From the NCBI RefSeq assembly GCF_900116645.1, contig NZ_FPBO01000010.1:160080-224079 (forward strand): 64,000 nucleotides of DNA, written 5' to 3'. Numbering within the stretch: the first letter of the stretch is position 1; each line of letters starts with the position of its first letter. This DNA is from Pseudoduganella namucuonensis. Its GTDB lineage: Bacteria > Pseudomonadota > Gammaproteobacteria > Burkholderiales > Burkholderiaceae_D. Shown one piece after another: positions 46,732 through 56,171 of the stretch. The notes beneath the pieces are model-generated. The model was not told where the DNA came from and made no database searches. It was given only the letters and a program-made list of their open reading frames with translations. The position numbers were made by a program, and so were the translations under genes.

Positions 46732-48906
46732 ATGCGCGAGCACATCTATTGGCCGCTATTGATCGCGGCATTGACCGTTCTGCCCGCCGGGATGGCCGCG
46801 GCCGAATCATCCGGCATTCAACGCATCGAGCTGAAGGGGGACGCCGGCGGCAAGCGCTTCGATGGCATCGGCATTGTGGACGGTGGCGGGGCCACGTCCG
46901 TCCTGCTGAAGGACTACCCGGAGCCCCAGCGTAGCCAGATCCTGGACTTGATGTACAAGCCCAAGTTCGGCGCATCGGTGAGCGCTTTGCTGGTTGAAAT
47001 CCCCGGCGACGGCAACTCGACCCAGGGCTCGATGCCCAGCCATATGCATACCCGGAACGACCTCGATTACACGCGCGGCTATACCTGGTGGGTGATGCGG
47101 GAGGCAAAGAATCGAAATCCCGCACTCACCCTGGATGCCACGGCCTGGAGCGGTCCAGGGTGGCTCGGCGACAATGGCAAGCGTTTCCCGCAACAGGGAC
47201 GCAATGCGAACGAGCCGGAGTTTTTTTCGCCGGACGCGGCCGATTATTACGTGAGCTGGCTCAAGGGAGTGCGCGCGGTGTACGGGCTGGAGCTCGACGC
47301 GATCGGCAGCCGCAATGAAAAGGGTGTCAGCTACGATTTCGTCAAGACGCTGCGCGCAAGGCTGAACGCGAATGGCTACGGCAATGTGAAGATCCACAGT
47401 TTCGACAATTGGTACAATCCAAATAAGTATGATTTCGTCAAGGATATGCCTGGCGATAAGGAACTGCGCGATGCCATCGACATCATCAGTGCCCACGTCA
47501 ACGTGCTCGATAAATACAAGGTCCCGCCAGCAGTGCGGGAAGCGGCCGCCAGCATGGGCAAACCCTTGTGGAATACCGAGGGACACGTGTACATCGCGGG
47601 CTATGAGGGGGCGATCGGCGTGGTTCGCGCCTTCAACGAAAACTACATCCATAACGGCATTACCAAGATCGTCAACTGGTATGGCATCGCCGGCCTCTAC
47701 ACCACGGAGCCCTATAACGGCGAGAAGGAAGCTGCGATCCGCGCGAACTGGCCGTGGAGTGGCCACTACCGCGTCAATCCGCACGTGTGGGCCTATGCCC
47801 ACTACGGCCAGTTCACGGAGGCCGGCTGGACCTACCTGAACGGGGCAAGCGGCGAACTGGCCGGCGGCGGCAGCTTCGTCACCCTCATGTCGCCCCATAA
47901 GGACTTCAGCGTCATCATCGAAACCAGGGAGGCCAAGGCGCCGCAGCAGCTGCGCCTCGAGGTGGGCGGTGGCTTGTCCACGCAAGACCTGTCGGTCTGG
48001 CGCAGCAATGAGAAGGAGCAATTCGTCCGCCTTGCCGATCTCCGGCCACAGCAGGGCGTGGTTACGCTCGCGCTGGATCCGAATTCCATCTATTCGCTGA
48101 CAACGACGCGGGGCCAGCAAAAAGGCGAATTTCCCGACGTCCCCGCGCTGAAGGCTTTCCCGTTCCCGTACCGTGAGACTTTCGAGCAGTACGCGCGGCC
48201 CAAGGAATGGGGCCATTTGCCGCGCTATTTCGCGGACATTGCGGACGCATTCGAACTGGCGTCCTGTCCGGGCGGGAAGGGCAAATGCCTGCGGCAGGCC
48301 GTTCCCGTACCCACCCATTCCTGGGCGCCGGAATGGAAGCCTTATACCATCATCGGCGACGACCAGTGGTCGGACTACGAGGTCAGCGCCGATGTCTACC
48401 TGAACCCCGGTGACACGGCGGGGGTGATGGGGCGCATCAATCATGTGGGAACGGGTTTCGGCGTCGTCCCGAAAGGCTACTTCCTGCAATTGAGCGAGAG
48501 CGGCCAGATCGAGTTGGTGGTGGTGCGCGGACCGGCAGACAAAAAGGCGCTGGTGGGCGACGCCGAGCAGCAGGCTTTGATCAAGGCGCGGAATGAAGCC
48601 AGCGAGGGCGGAGAGAAAGTGCTCGCTGTCGCGCAGGTGCCGGGAGTCGGTGCGAAGCGCTGGCATCACTTGAAGCTACAGTTCAAGGGCGCTGCGATCA
48701 CGGGCTACGTGGACGGCAAACCGGTCCTCACCGCGACAGACGGTTTGTACGGCAAAGGAATGGCGGGCTTGATGGCGGGGGCGGACGCGCAAAAGCTCAG
48801 CATGCCGTATTTCGACAACGTGACGGTAAATCAGGTCAACGGCCCCCTGCCTGGACCTGCGGCCGCTCTGCCTGGGCAGGGACCGATTTATCGCCGCCCG
48901 AAATAG
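46732..48906 (+). CDS. GH59 family glycosidase (galactocerebrosidase-like beta-galactosidase), 724 aa
   Basis: A Sec signal (PLLIAALTVLPAGMAAA) leads to a GH59 barrel. DGIGIVDGGGATSVLLKDYP and YPEPQRSQILDLMYKPKFGA, then SMPSHMH and RGYTWWVMREAKNRNP, match the galactosylceramidase family closely. The expected acid/base is the glutamate in GSRNEKGVSYD (about residue 196) and the nucleophile that in WNTEGHVY (about 282). A C-terminal lectin-like beta domain (YEVSADVYLNPGDTAGVMGR, AVTGYVDGKPVLTA-like) completes the animal-enzyme layout. In this locus the natural substrate is more likely the beta-galactosyl residues of xyloglucan than a lipid; that is an inference. Confidence 0.88.
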   Translation: MREHIYWPLLIAALTVLPAGMAAAESSGIQRIELKGDAGGKRFDGIGIVDGGGATSVLLKDYPEPQRSQILDLMYKPKFGASVSALLVEIPGDGNSTQGSMPSHMHTRNDLDYTRGYTWWVMREAKNRNPALTLDATAWSGPGWLGDNGKRFPQQGRNANEPEFFSPDAADYYVSWLKGVRAVYGLELDAIGSRNEKGVSYDFVKTLRARLNANGYGNVKIHSFDNWYNPNKYDFVKDMPGDKELRDAIDIISAHVNVLDKYKVPPAVREAAASMGKPLWNTEGHVYIAGYEGAIGVVRAFNENYIHNGITKIVNWYGIAGLYTTEPYNGEKEAAIRANWPWSGHYRVNPHVWAYAHYGQFTEAGWTYLNGASGELAGGGSFVTLMSPHKDFSVIIETREAKAPQQLRLEVGGGLSTQDLSVWRSNEKEQFVRLADLRPQQGVVTLALDPNSIYSLTTTRGQQKGEFPDVPALKAFPFPYRETFEQYARPKEWGHLPRYFADIADAFELASCPGGKGKCLRQAVPVPTHSWAPEWKPYTIIGDDQWSDYEVSADVYLNPGDTAGVMGRINHVGTGFGVVPKGYFLQLSESGQIELVVVRGPADKKALVGDAEQQALIKARNEASEGGEKVLAVAQVPGVGAKRWHHLKLQFKGAAITGYVDGKPVLTATDGLYGKGMAGLMAGADAQKLSMPYFDNVTVNQVNGPLPGPAAALPGQGPIYRRPK

Positions 48907-48948
48907 TTCGCGACCCAATAACAATTCTGTACGGGACATGCATGCCGC

Positions 48949-49250
48949 TCATTCGTCAACCGCTTCGATCAGCGCGCCCGCTTCGAGGTAAAGCGTGATG
49001 TTGCTCTTGAGCCTGATCGACGCCGACAGGTAGCGCCCCGGCGGAAAATAGACGGTGCCGGCGGCCGCGGCGGCGGCAATGGCGGCATTGACCGCCGGCA
49101 AATCGGGCGTGGTGCGCCACGAATGGCCGACCTGGCCGGCCCACTCCCATGGCTTGCTCATGCCCCATTCGCATATGCTGAACACCATCGGACGACCCGC
49201 CTTGGCGATCGCGTCGCGCATCGTGGTGTAGGCCGCTTCGGCGTTAAGCC
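48949..49250 (-). pseudogene. Mosaic remnant: GH27 alpha-galactosidase piece fused to GH28 N-terminal piece
   Basis: The minus-strand frame first reads AAYTTMRDAIAKAGRPMVFS and ICEWGMSKPWEWAGQVGHSW, then RTT, the typical middle of a GH27 alpha-galactosidase. At about 49100 it switches in frame to PAVNAAIAAAAAAGTVYFPP and GRYLSASIRLKS, which copies the N-terminal part of the GH28 gene at 58911-60563 almost base for base. It ends with a stop after EAVDE. Neither domain is complete and no start signal exists, so this is a recombination scar that records a lost GH27 gene. Confidence 0.8.
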
Positions 49251-49307
49251 TTTCTCGCGCAGGAATGCAGTATATTATATATAAGACAATAATTCCCTTG
49301 TGCCTCC

Positions 49308-51863
49308 ATGAATAAACGCAGAAATCTCCTCACCCATCTGGCAGCCTCGGTCCCAGCCCTGGCCTTGTTCCGCTATGGCATCGCCGCCGACAAAAACAGT
49401 ACCCAGGAACCCGGCAAACTGGGCAGTTCGAATGCGGTAAAAGGATGGAAAAAAACTGGGGCAGGGATCGAATGCACGATTGAACAAACGCTACTGCGGA
49501 TCGACTTCGTGACAGATCAGATCGTGCGCGTGACTGCAACCCGCAATCCCGGCTGGTCAAAGGGAGCGAGCCTGATGCGCGTCGACATCGCCGCCAAACC
49601 GGGCCCAATCAAGGCGCACCATGCCGCCAAGACGCTCACCCTGCAATCGGCCCGAATGTCGGTGAAGCTCGACCAAGCCACCGGTTCCATTTCTTTCTGG
49701 GGGCCGAATGGTGCGCTGCTGCTGGAAGAGTCCAGCGTAAGCCCGCGGACGTTCGAACAAGTGGAGGTCATCAAGTCCGTGCCTGACCCCGCCACGGTGA
49801 AGACCGTCAAAACAGTCGATGGCGAGCGCCAACTGGTCGGCACCTATGTGCGTAAAAAGGACCGCGATGCCTGGAAGGCGACCGCGCGTTTCAAACTCGG
49901 CGACCAGGAAGCGCTCTACGGGCTGGGTTTTGATGAAACCGATGACCTGAACCTGCGTGGCAAGAGCAAGCGCCTGTACCAGCACAACCTGCGTATCGTC
50001 GTGCCATTCCTCGTTTCCACCCGGGGCTACGGCCTGCTGTTCGATACCTACAGCCTGCTCACCTTCACCGACGGCAAGGATGGGGCATCGGTGAGCAGCG
50101 ACGTCGTGGACGAGCTGGATTACTACTTCGTACTTGGCCCTTCCATGGACGGCGCGATCGCAGGCTACCGTCAACTGACGGGCGCCGCCACCATGCTGCC
50201 CAAATGGGCCTTCGGTTACATTCAATCGAAGGAGCGCTATGTAACACAGCGGGAATTGATCGATACGGCGAAGCAGTTCCGCGACCGGAAGATTCCGATG
50301 GACGTCATGGTCCAGGACTGGAACTACTGGGTCCATGGCCGCTGGGGCAGCTTCTTGCCGGATGCGGCGCGCTATCCGGATATCGGGGCGATGACGAAGG
50401 CCGTCCACGACATGAACGCGAAAGTGATGATCTCGATCTGGCCGAATCCGAGTCCGCTCGACCCGCCTGGCCAGGCCTTGAAGGAGCTGGGTTACACCCT
50501 TGCAGGCACCGAATACGTCGACTTCTTTCAGCGCAAGGCAGGTGATCTGTATTTCGACAATGTCTGGCAGTACCTGGGGCGCCACGGCATCGATGCCTGG
50601 TGGTGCGATTCGACCGAGCCGGCCATCGCCGACTGGGGAGGCACCAAGCGTTCCCAGGATGCCGATGACGTGAATATTCGCGTCCTGGCCGACATCGTCG
50701 GTGCGCAGTTCATGAATGCCTATGCACTGGTCGATTCGCAAAGTCTTTACCGCAACTGGCGCAAGGCCGTACCGAACAAGCGACTGGTGAACCTGACGCG
50801 ATCGGGCTATGCCGGAAGCCAGGCGCTGGGCGCCGTGGTATGGACGGGCGATATTTCGGCGAAGTGGTCGGTACTCGTCCAGCAGATGGCAGCCCTGCAG
50901 AGTGGCAGCGCGTCTGGCACGCCGTATGTGACCGTCGACATCGGCGGCTTCTTCGTCAAACGCAAGGAACAATGGTTCTGGGACGGTGACTATGAAGGCG
51001 GCGTGGCCGACCTGGGCTACCGCGAGCTGTACACGCGCTGGCTGCAACTGGGTGTGTTTCTTCCCATGTTCCGCAGCCACGGGACCGACACCCCGCGCGA
51101 GCCCTGGCATTTCGGTGAGCCTGGCACGCCGTTTTACGATGCCATCCTGCAGTTTATTCAGCTGCGATACCGGCTCCTGTCACATATCTATTCGCAGGCC
51201 GGCCTGGTGCATCTGCATGGCGCATCCTTCATCCGCCCGCTGGCGTTCGCCTTCCCGGACGACCCGCGCACCCACGACCTGAAGTCGCAAATGCTGTTCG
51301 GCGAGGGCATGATGGTCAGCCCCGTGCTCGAGCCGATGTACTACGGCGTGCAGTCGGCGCCGCTGGCAGGGAAGGAAAAATCGCGCGAGGTCTATCTGCC
51401 GAAGGGGACATGGATCGACTTCTGGACAGGGCACCGGCTTGCGGGGGGCAAGACCATCATGGTGGACGCACCGATCGAGCGCATGCCGCTTCATGTTCGC
51501 GCCGGCAGCGTGATTCCGATGGGACCGGAGATGCAGTTTGCATCGGAAGACACGGACCCGGTGATCGAACTGCGGGTCTATCCCGGCGCGGACGGCGAGT
51601 ACACCTACTACGAAGATGCCGGCGACGGCTGGGGGTATGAGCGTGGCGAGTATGCGCTCACGCGCATGCGCTGGGATGACGCGGCACGAAAGCTGACGAT
51701 TGTCCGGCGCCAGGGCCATTATCCGGGAATGAAGGAAACACGCCGGTTCCAGGTCATCGTCGTCGGCCGCGCGGATGGCCGCGGTGCCGAACCGGCAGGC
51801 AGGGCGGCGAAGGTTGTCAGTTACGATGGCCGGACGGTCGTCGTCGATGCCTTGATGCGCTAG
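49308..51863 (+). CDS. GH31 alpha-xylosidase, 851 aa
   Basis: The N-terminus MNKRRNLLTHLAASVPALAL has a twin-arginine look, so export to the periplasm by Tat or Sec is expected. GH31 features are the N-terminal beta-sandwich (FKLGDQEALYGLGFDETDD), the barrel with nucleophile aspartate in DAWWCDSTEPAIADWGG (about residue 434), and the acid/base in VVWTGDISAKW (about residue 514). The proximal C-terminal beta domain has GEGMMVSPVLEP. The SGYAGSQALGAVVWTGD block is typical of bacterial alpha-xylosidases that release xylose from the non-reducing end of xyloglucan oligosaccharides. Upstream sequence is AT-rich (TATATTATATATAAG) and may hold its promoter. Confidence 0.92.
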   Translation: MNKRRNLLTHLAASVPALALFRYGIAADKNSTQEPGKLGSSNAVKGWKKTGAGIECTIEQTLLRIDFVTDQIVRVTATRNPGWSKGASLMRVDIAAKPGPIKAHHAAKTLTLQSARMSVKLDQATGSISFWGPNGALLLEESSVSPRTFEQVEVIKSVPDPATVKTVKTVDGERQLVGTYVRKKDRDAWKATARFKLGDQEALYGLGFDETDDLNLRGKSKRLYQHNLRIVVPFLVSTRGYGLLFDTYSLLTFTDGKDGASVSSDVVDELDYYFVLGPSMDGAIAGYRQLTGAATMLPKWAFGYIQSKERYVTQRELIDTAKQFRDRKIPMDVMVQDWNYWVHGRWGSFLPDAARYPDIGAMTKAVHDMNAKVMISIWPNPSPLDPPGQALKELGYTLAGTEYVDFFQRKAGDLYFDNVWQYLGRHGIDAWWCDSTEPAIADWGGTKRSQDADDVNIRVLADIVGAQFMNAYALVDSQSLYRNWRKAVPNKRLVNLTRSGYAGSQALGAVVWTGDISAKWSVLVQQMAALQSGSASGTPYVTVDIGGFFVKRKEQWFWDGDYEGGVADLGYRELYTRWLQLGVFLPMFRSHGTDTPREPWHFGEPGTPFYDAILQFIQLRYRLLSHIYSQAGLVHLHGASFIRPLAFAFPDDPRTHDLKSQMLFGEGMMVSPVLEPMYYGVQSAPLAGKEKSREVYLPKGTWIDFWTGHRLAGGKTIMVDAPIERMPLHVRAGSVIPMGPEMQFASEDTDPVIELRVYPGADGEYTYYEDAGDGWGYERGEYALTRMRWDDAARKLTIVRRQGHYPGMKETRRFQVIVVGRADGRGAEPAGRAAKVVSYDGRTVVVDALMR

Positions 51864-51990
51864 TGTGTCGAGTTAGAAGTTCGCAGACATAATCGCCCGA
51901 TGCTCGCGAGCATGGCGTCGGCCGATTTTGTCCATTTGAAGAACTTTGGTTCGGCGTTATTACTAACCTTCTAGAAAGTAAAGTAAGGCC

Positions 51991-52150
51991 TTAGGCGGCG
52001 TATCGGCATTCCTGCTGCTTGAAGAACGACTTGACCATCGCTGGCAATTTTTGAATGCGACGCAGCGCACCGAGGGCCAGTTTCTTCATGCCCTCTTTGT
52101 CTTGCACGAATTGCTTGCTGACTTGTCGCTTCACGTGCGCCCATACTTGG
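51991..52150 (-). pseudogene. IS630-like transposase, C-terminal remnant
   Basis: The minus-strand frame reads QVWAHVKRQVSKQFVQDKEG followed by KLALGALRRIQKLP and ends ...ECRYAA. This looks like the last 50 residues of an IS630-family DDE transposase (the glutamate-containing end plus tail). Upstream of the tryptophan motif the frame runs into an unrelated element, so only the end survives. The downstream bases 51875-51990 probably include its old terminus. Confidence 0.55.
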
Positions 52151-52254
52151 GCCTCAAGATATCTGATGAGGAGCTCGCCACCCTTGCCATTGAACGCGAT
52201 GATTTCCATGGTGAATGGAACTATCGACTAATGCCGCGCGACGTTAGTTCTTGA
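52151..52254 (+). pseudogene. ISAzo13-like transposase, C-terminal remnant
   Basis: The plus-strand frame GLKISDEELATLAIERDDFH followed by GEWNYRLMPR and a stop resembles the conserved end of ISAzo13-family transposases (ISDEQLA ... FHGEWNY). Only about 34 codons are left, abutting the oppositely oriented IS630-like remnant. The following 52255-52450 has no gene and may include the old right end of this element. Confidence 0.55.
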
Positions 52255-52591
52255 TCTCTAATTGTTCAAGTTATCTTTGCTTACTGCTTAAGTGGCCATC
52301 GGCATAGCGTGTTTTGTGAGTCGACTGCGAAAAATGAGTCTTGGAATTAACGATTTTGACAATAGCGGTGACACTGAACTGCGCCCATAATATTTCACAT
52401 CGTTTTCGAGCGATACACAACGGTCCAAGCGTGATTTTCCCGCTTTTGCCGTGAACCTGCGGCCGAATCGGCCCCGGGTGAGCCGACATGCCTGCACTTG
52501 CCTGCGCCAGCGCCAGCGCCAGTGCCAGCGCCTGCGCGCTGAAGATCACTTGAGCCCGAGTCCCATAATTGATGAAAAGGCGACGTTACAC

Positions 52592-55030
52592 ATGTCCAAA
52601 TTGATGAAATGCGCGGGCTGGCTGCCGATTGCGCTGGTGCTGGCGCTGGCCGCACTTCCGGCCGGCGCCGCGGAGCGCCGCCTGACAGCGGACTGGCGTT
52701 TCATGGCCGGGGAGTTGGCGGGCGCCGAGCAGCTTGACTTCAACGACGCCGCATGGCGCAAGGTGGCGGTGCCGCATGACTGGTCCATCATGGACAAGGC
52801 CGACGGTTCGCCGCCCTTCGATCGCGCCGTCGCGGGTGGGTGGGACACGGGCTACCTGCCTGGCGGCACCGGATGGTACCGGCGCGACCTCAGCTTGAGC
52901 GCGGCCGAGGCAGCCGGTGTGGTGCGGCTTCATTTCGAAGCGGTCTACATGGATGCCGAAATCTGGCTGAACGGCGCGAAGGTGGGGCAACACCGCTACG
53001 GCTATACGGCATTCACCCTGGACCTGACGGGCAAGGTGCGCGCCGGGCGCAACGTGATCGCGGTGCGGGCGCGCCACAAGGATCCGTCGTCGCGCTGGTA
53101 CGCCGGCTCCGGCCTGATCCGTCCCGTGACGCTCGAGCTGCTGGACCCGCTGCATATCGATCCGGACAGCGTGTCGGTGGCAACCCCGCGCGCCAATGCC
53201 CAGCGCGCCGCCGTCGATGTGCGCGCGACACTGCGCAACGGCCGCGCGAAGGCGCAGCGGGTCGAGCTGTTCACGGCCGTGACCAGCGCCGACGGCAGCG
53301 AGACAGTGGCCCAGGCCAGCGGCCGCTACCTGGTGCCGGCCAACGGGCAAGTCGACGCGGCGCAGGCGCTGGCGGTCGACCATCCCAAACTGTGGGGCCT
53401 GTCGGCGCCGCACCTGTACGTGCTGCGCCAGGAAGTGCGCGTCGGCGGGGTCGTGACCGACGTGCGGCGCACCCGCTTCGGCATCCGCACCATTGAGGTG
53501 GACGCGCAGAACGGCTTGCGGGTCAATGGCGAGAAGGTATTGCTGCGCGGCGGGAATATCCACCACGACAACTACATGCTCGGCGCCGCCGGCCTGCCCG
53601 CCGCCGACGCCCGCAAGGTCGCGCTGATGAAGGACGCCGGCTACAACGCCATCCGCAGCTCCCACAATCCCGCCAGCCAGGCGACATTGAATGCCGCCGA
53701 TGAGCTTGGGATGCTCGTGATTAACGAAGCGTTTGACATGTGGCGCAAAGGCAAACGGGGCGCCGACTATTCGCGCTTCTTCGACAGCGACTGGCAGCAG
53801 GATGTGGACAGCATGGTTGTCAGCGGCCGCAACCATCCGAGCGTACTGTTCTGGAGCATCGGCAACGAGATTCCGGAGCAGGGCACGCCCGAGGCCGTGC
53901 AGACCGCGCGCCAGCTGGCCCAGCGGGTCCGCCGCCTCGATCCGACCCGCCAGGTGACGCAGGCAATCAGCAGCGAGGCGCCGGCCATCGCCGGCGACTT
54001 CGCCGAGCTCGATGTGGGCGGCTATAACTACATGGCTCATCTGTTCGAACGCGACCACAAGAAATTCCCGGCGCGCGTGATGTACACCGCCGAATCCCTG
54101 CCCAAGGCTGCCTTCAGCTACTGGCGCGCGGTGGAAACCCAGCCGTGGGTGATCGGCGATTTCGTGTGGACGGCGATCGATTACCTTGGCGAGAGCGGGA
54201 TCGGCTGGATGGGCTACAACAAGGACTGGTGGACTATCGGGCCGTATCCCTGGCACCTTGCCTATTGCGGGGAGATCGATGCGACCGGGCGCAAGCGGCC
54301 GGCCGCCTATTATCGCCAAGTGGTCTGGAAAACCGGCATCGATCCGATTTCTGCCTTCGTGGCCCAGCCGGCGGGCACGCAGGACCTGCCCGGTCGCGAC
54401 CTGTTCCACACTGTGCGGCCGCGCAACGACTGGGCGCACGACGAGGTTCATCCAAGCTGGTCCTGGGCGGGACAGGAAGGCAAGCCGCTCGATGTGGTGG
54501 TGTATTCGGAATTCTCCGAAGTCGAGCTTTTCCTCAATGACCAGAGCCTGGGTCGCCAGAAAGTGGATGTCGGCAGCGAATACAAGGCCCGTTTCACCGT
54601 GCGCTATGCACCGGGCCGCCTGGTGGCCGTCGGCTACAAGGACGGTAAGGCTGCCGGCCAGTGGCAATTGCGCACGGCGGGGCAGCCGGCATCGTTCAAG
54701 CTTGCTGTTGACCGCCCGCAGCTGAAGGCCGATGGCGCCGACGTGGCCTATGTGACGGTCGAACTGGTCGATCGCGACGGCGTACCCATCTATGCCCGCG
54801 CCGGCGACCGCAAGGTCAAGTTCAGTGTGACCGGGGCCGGCGCGCTGGGCGGCGCGGGGAACGGCAATCCGATCGATGTTTCCAGCTTGCAATCGGGCGA
54901 ACGCGTCACTTTCCACGGCAGGGTGGTGGCGGCGATTCGTACCGGCGTTGCGGCCGGCCCGATTTATTTGGAAATCGCCGCTGAAGGTATGCCGGTCCAG
55001 CGCATGCGGCTCGATGCGGTGACGCCTTGA
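52592..55030 (+). CDS. GH2 beta-galactosidase, 812 aa
   Basis: The start MSKLMKCAGWLPIALVLAL at 52592 gives a Sec signal ending at PAGAA; an upstream frame exists but is low-complexity. Domains in order are a jelly-roll (GGTGWYRRDLSL, residues about 30-190), an Ig-like domain, and the TIM barrel from about residue 300 with IRSSHNPASQATLNAADELG. The acid/base glutamate lies in WSIGNEIPEQ and the nucleophile in MYTAESLP (about residue 501). C-terminal DUF4982-like and Ig-like domains follow (VVVYSEFSEVELFLND). It probably removes beta-galactose from xyloglucan oligosaccharides in the periplasm. It stands alone between two IS scars, so its promoter may lie in 52255-52591. Confidence 0.92.
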   Translation: MSKLMKCAGWLPIALVLALAALPAGAAERRLTADWRFMAGELAGAEQLDFNDAAWRKVAVPHDWSIMDKADGSPPFDRAVAGGWDTGYLPGGTGWYRRDLSLSAAEAAGVVRLHFEAVYMDAEIWLNGAKVGQHRYGYTAFTLDLTGKVRAGRNVIAVRARHKDPSSRWYAGSGLIRPVTLELLDPLHIDPDSVSVATPRANAQRAAVDVRATLRNGRAKAQRVELFTAVTSADGSETVAQASGRYLVPANGQVDAAQALAVDHPKLWGLSAPHLYVLRQEVRVGGVVTDVRRTRFGIRTIEVDAQNGLRVNGEKVLLRGGNIHHDNYMLGAAGLPAADARKVALMKDAGYNAIRSSHNPASQATLNAADELGMLVINEAFDMWRKGKRGADYSRFFDSDWQQDVDSMVVSGRNHPSVLFWSIGNEIPEQGTPEAVQTARQLAQRVRRLDPTRQVTQAISSEAPAIAGDFAELDVGGYNYMAHLFERDHKKFPARVMYTAESLPKAAFSYWRAVETQPWVIGDFVWTAIDYLGESGIGWMGYNKDWWTIGPYPWHLAYCGEIDATGRKRPAAYYRQVVWKTGIDPISAFVAQPAGTQDLPGRDLFHTVRPRNDWAHDEVHPSWSWAGQEGKPLDVVVYSEFSEVELFLNDQSLGRQKVDVGSEYKARFTVRYAPGRLVAVGYKDGKAAGQWQLRTAGQPASFKLAVDRPQLKADGADVAYVTVELVDRDGVPIYARAGDRKVKFSVTGAGALGGAGNGNPIDVSSLQSGERVTFHGRVVAAIRTGVAAGPIYLEIAAEGMPVQRMRLDAVTP

Positions 55031-55057
55031 AGCACTCCGCAGGGCAGTACCGCCTCA

Positions 55058-55164
55058 CATAAGCACCAGACCGATGCTGATTGCGACGAACCCGATATCC
55101 AGTTTCAAAAGTAGCGTCAGCACAGCCAGCGCAATCAGGCCGGCAGGCGACAATCGCGGCTATG
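55058..55164 (-). pseudogene. C-terminal scrap of a membrane protein cut by the IS66 element (tentative)
   Basis: The minus strand encodes LSPAGLIALAVLTLLLKLDI followed by GFVAISIGLVLM and a stop, a two-helix-like hydrophobic end that resembles transporter C-termini. The frame is interrupted at the left terminus of the IS66-like element. Family assignment is not possible from about 32 residues. Confidence 0.3.
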
Positions 55165-55291
55165 GTGTCCTTCCGGTAAAGCTGCATGAATTCGCTCGCC
55201 TTTGATGGTATTGGTTTACACCGTTGTTGCCGCTTGCCCGATTTTCATTTTCAGCTTACGTTCCACCGCAACCCTCGCTACGATGGGTTGC

Positions 55292-56171
55292 ATGGAAACC
55301 ATCCTGAGCCACCGACACCGGGCCGTCACCCACAGTGACGTGATCTTCATCCGCCAGCTCATCGCCGACCATCCCGCGTCGAGCCGGCGCGACCTGTCCA
55401 AGAAGCCATGCATGGAACTGGGTGCAAGCGAACGGCGCGTTGCGCGACATGGTGTGCCGTGGCCTGATGCTGGAACTGCACAGGGAGGGCCACATCGAAT
55501 TGCCGCCGGTGCGTTACCTGCGCAACAACCCTTTGGCCCGGCGCACCAAGCCGGCACCGGCCGAGATCGACGACACGCCGCTGCACACCAGCTTGGCCGG
55601 GCTTGGCGCGCTTGAATTGCGACAAGTTCGGCGCACCCCCGACGAGGCCTTATTCAACAGCCTGATGGAGCAACACCACTATCTCGGCTACACCCAGCCG
55701 GTGGGCGAACATCTGAAGTACATGGCCTACGCCGGCGGCCGGCCGGTGGCCTGCCTGGCATGGAGTTCGGCGCCGCGCCACTTGGGCGAACGCGACCGTT
55801 TCATCGGCTGGTCGCCCGAGGCGCGGCTGAAGAACATCGGCCTGCTCGCCTACAACACCCGCTTCCTGATCCTGCCCTGGGTGGTCGTGCCGCATCTCGC
55901 GTCGCATCTGCTGGGGCGCGTGGCGCGCGAGATCGCGGGCGACTGGCGGCGCGCCTACGGCCATCCGGTCCACTACCTGGAAACCTTCGTCGATCCGCAG
56001 CGTTTCCGTGGCACCTGCTACCGCGCTGCCAACTGGATACTGCTGGGATTGACGACGGGACGGGGCAAGGACGCCACCAGCAGCAAGGCGAACCGGCCGC
56101 TCAAGCAGATCCTGGGCTACCCGCTGGTGAAGGATTTCCGGCAGCGCCTGGCGCATCCGGGTGCCAAATGA
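55292..56171 (+). pseudogene. DUF4338 protein of the IS66 element, frameshifted
   Basis: The N-terminal part METILSHRHRAVTHSDVIFI to RDLSKK is in one frame. From about 55405 the family sequence continues in another frame as AWNWVQANGALRDMVCRGLM, the conserved EQHHYLGY motif, and HPVHYLETFVDPQRFRGTCY. A one-base insertion (or two-base deletion) at about 55405 breaks the gene. Proteins with this domain ride in some IS66-type elements and resemble DruA of Druantia defence systems; the role is unknown. The stop overlaps the tnpC start in an ATGA. Confidence 0.8.
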
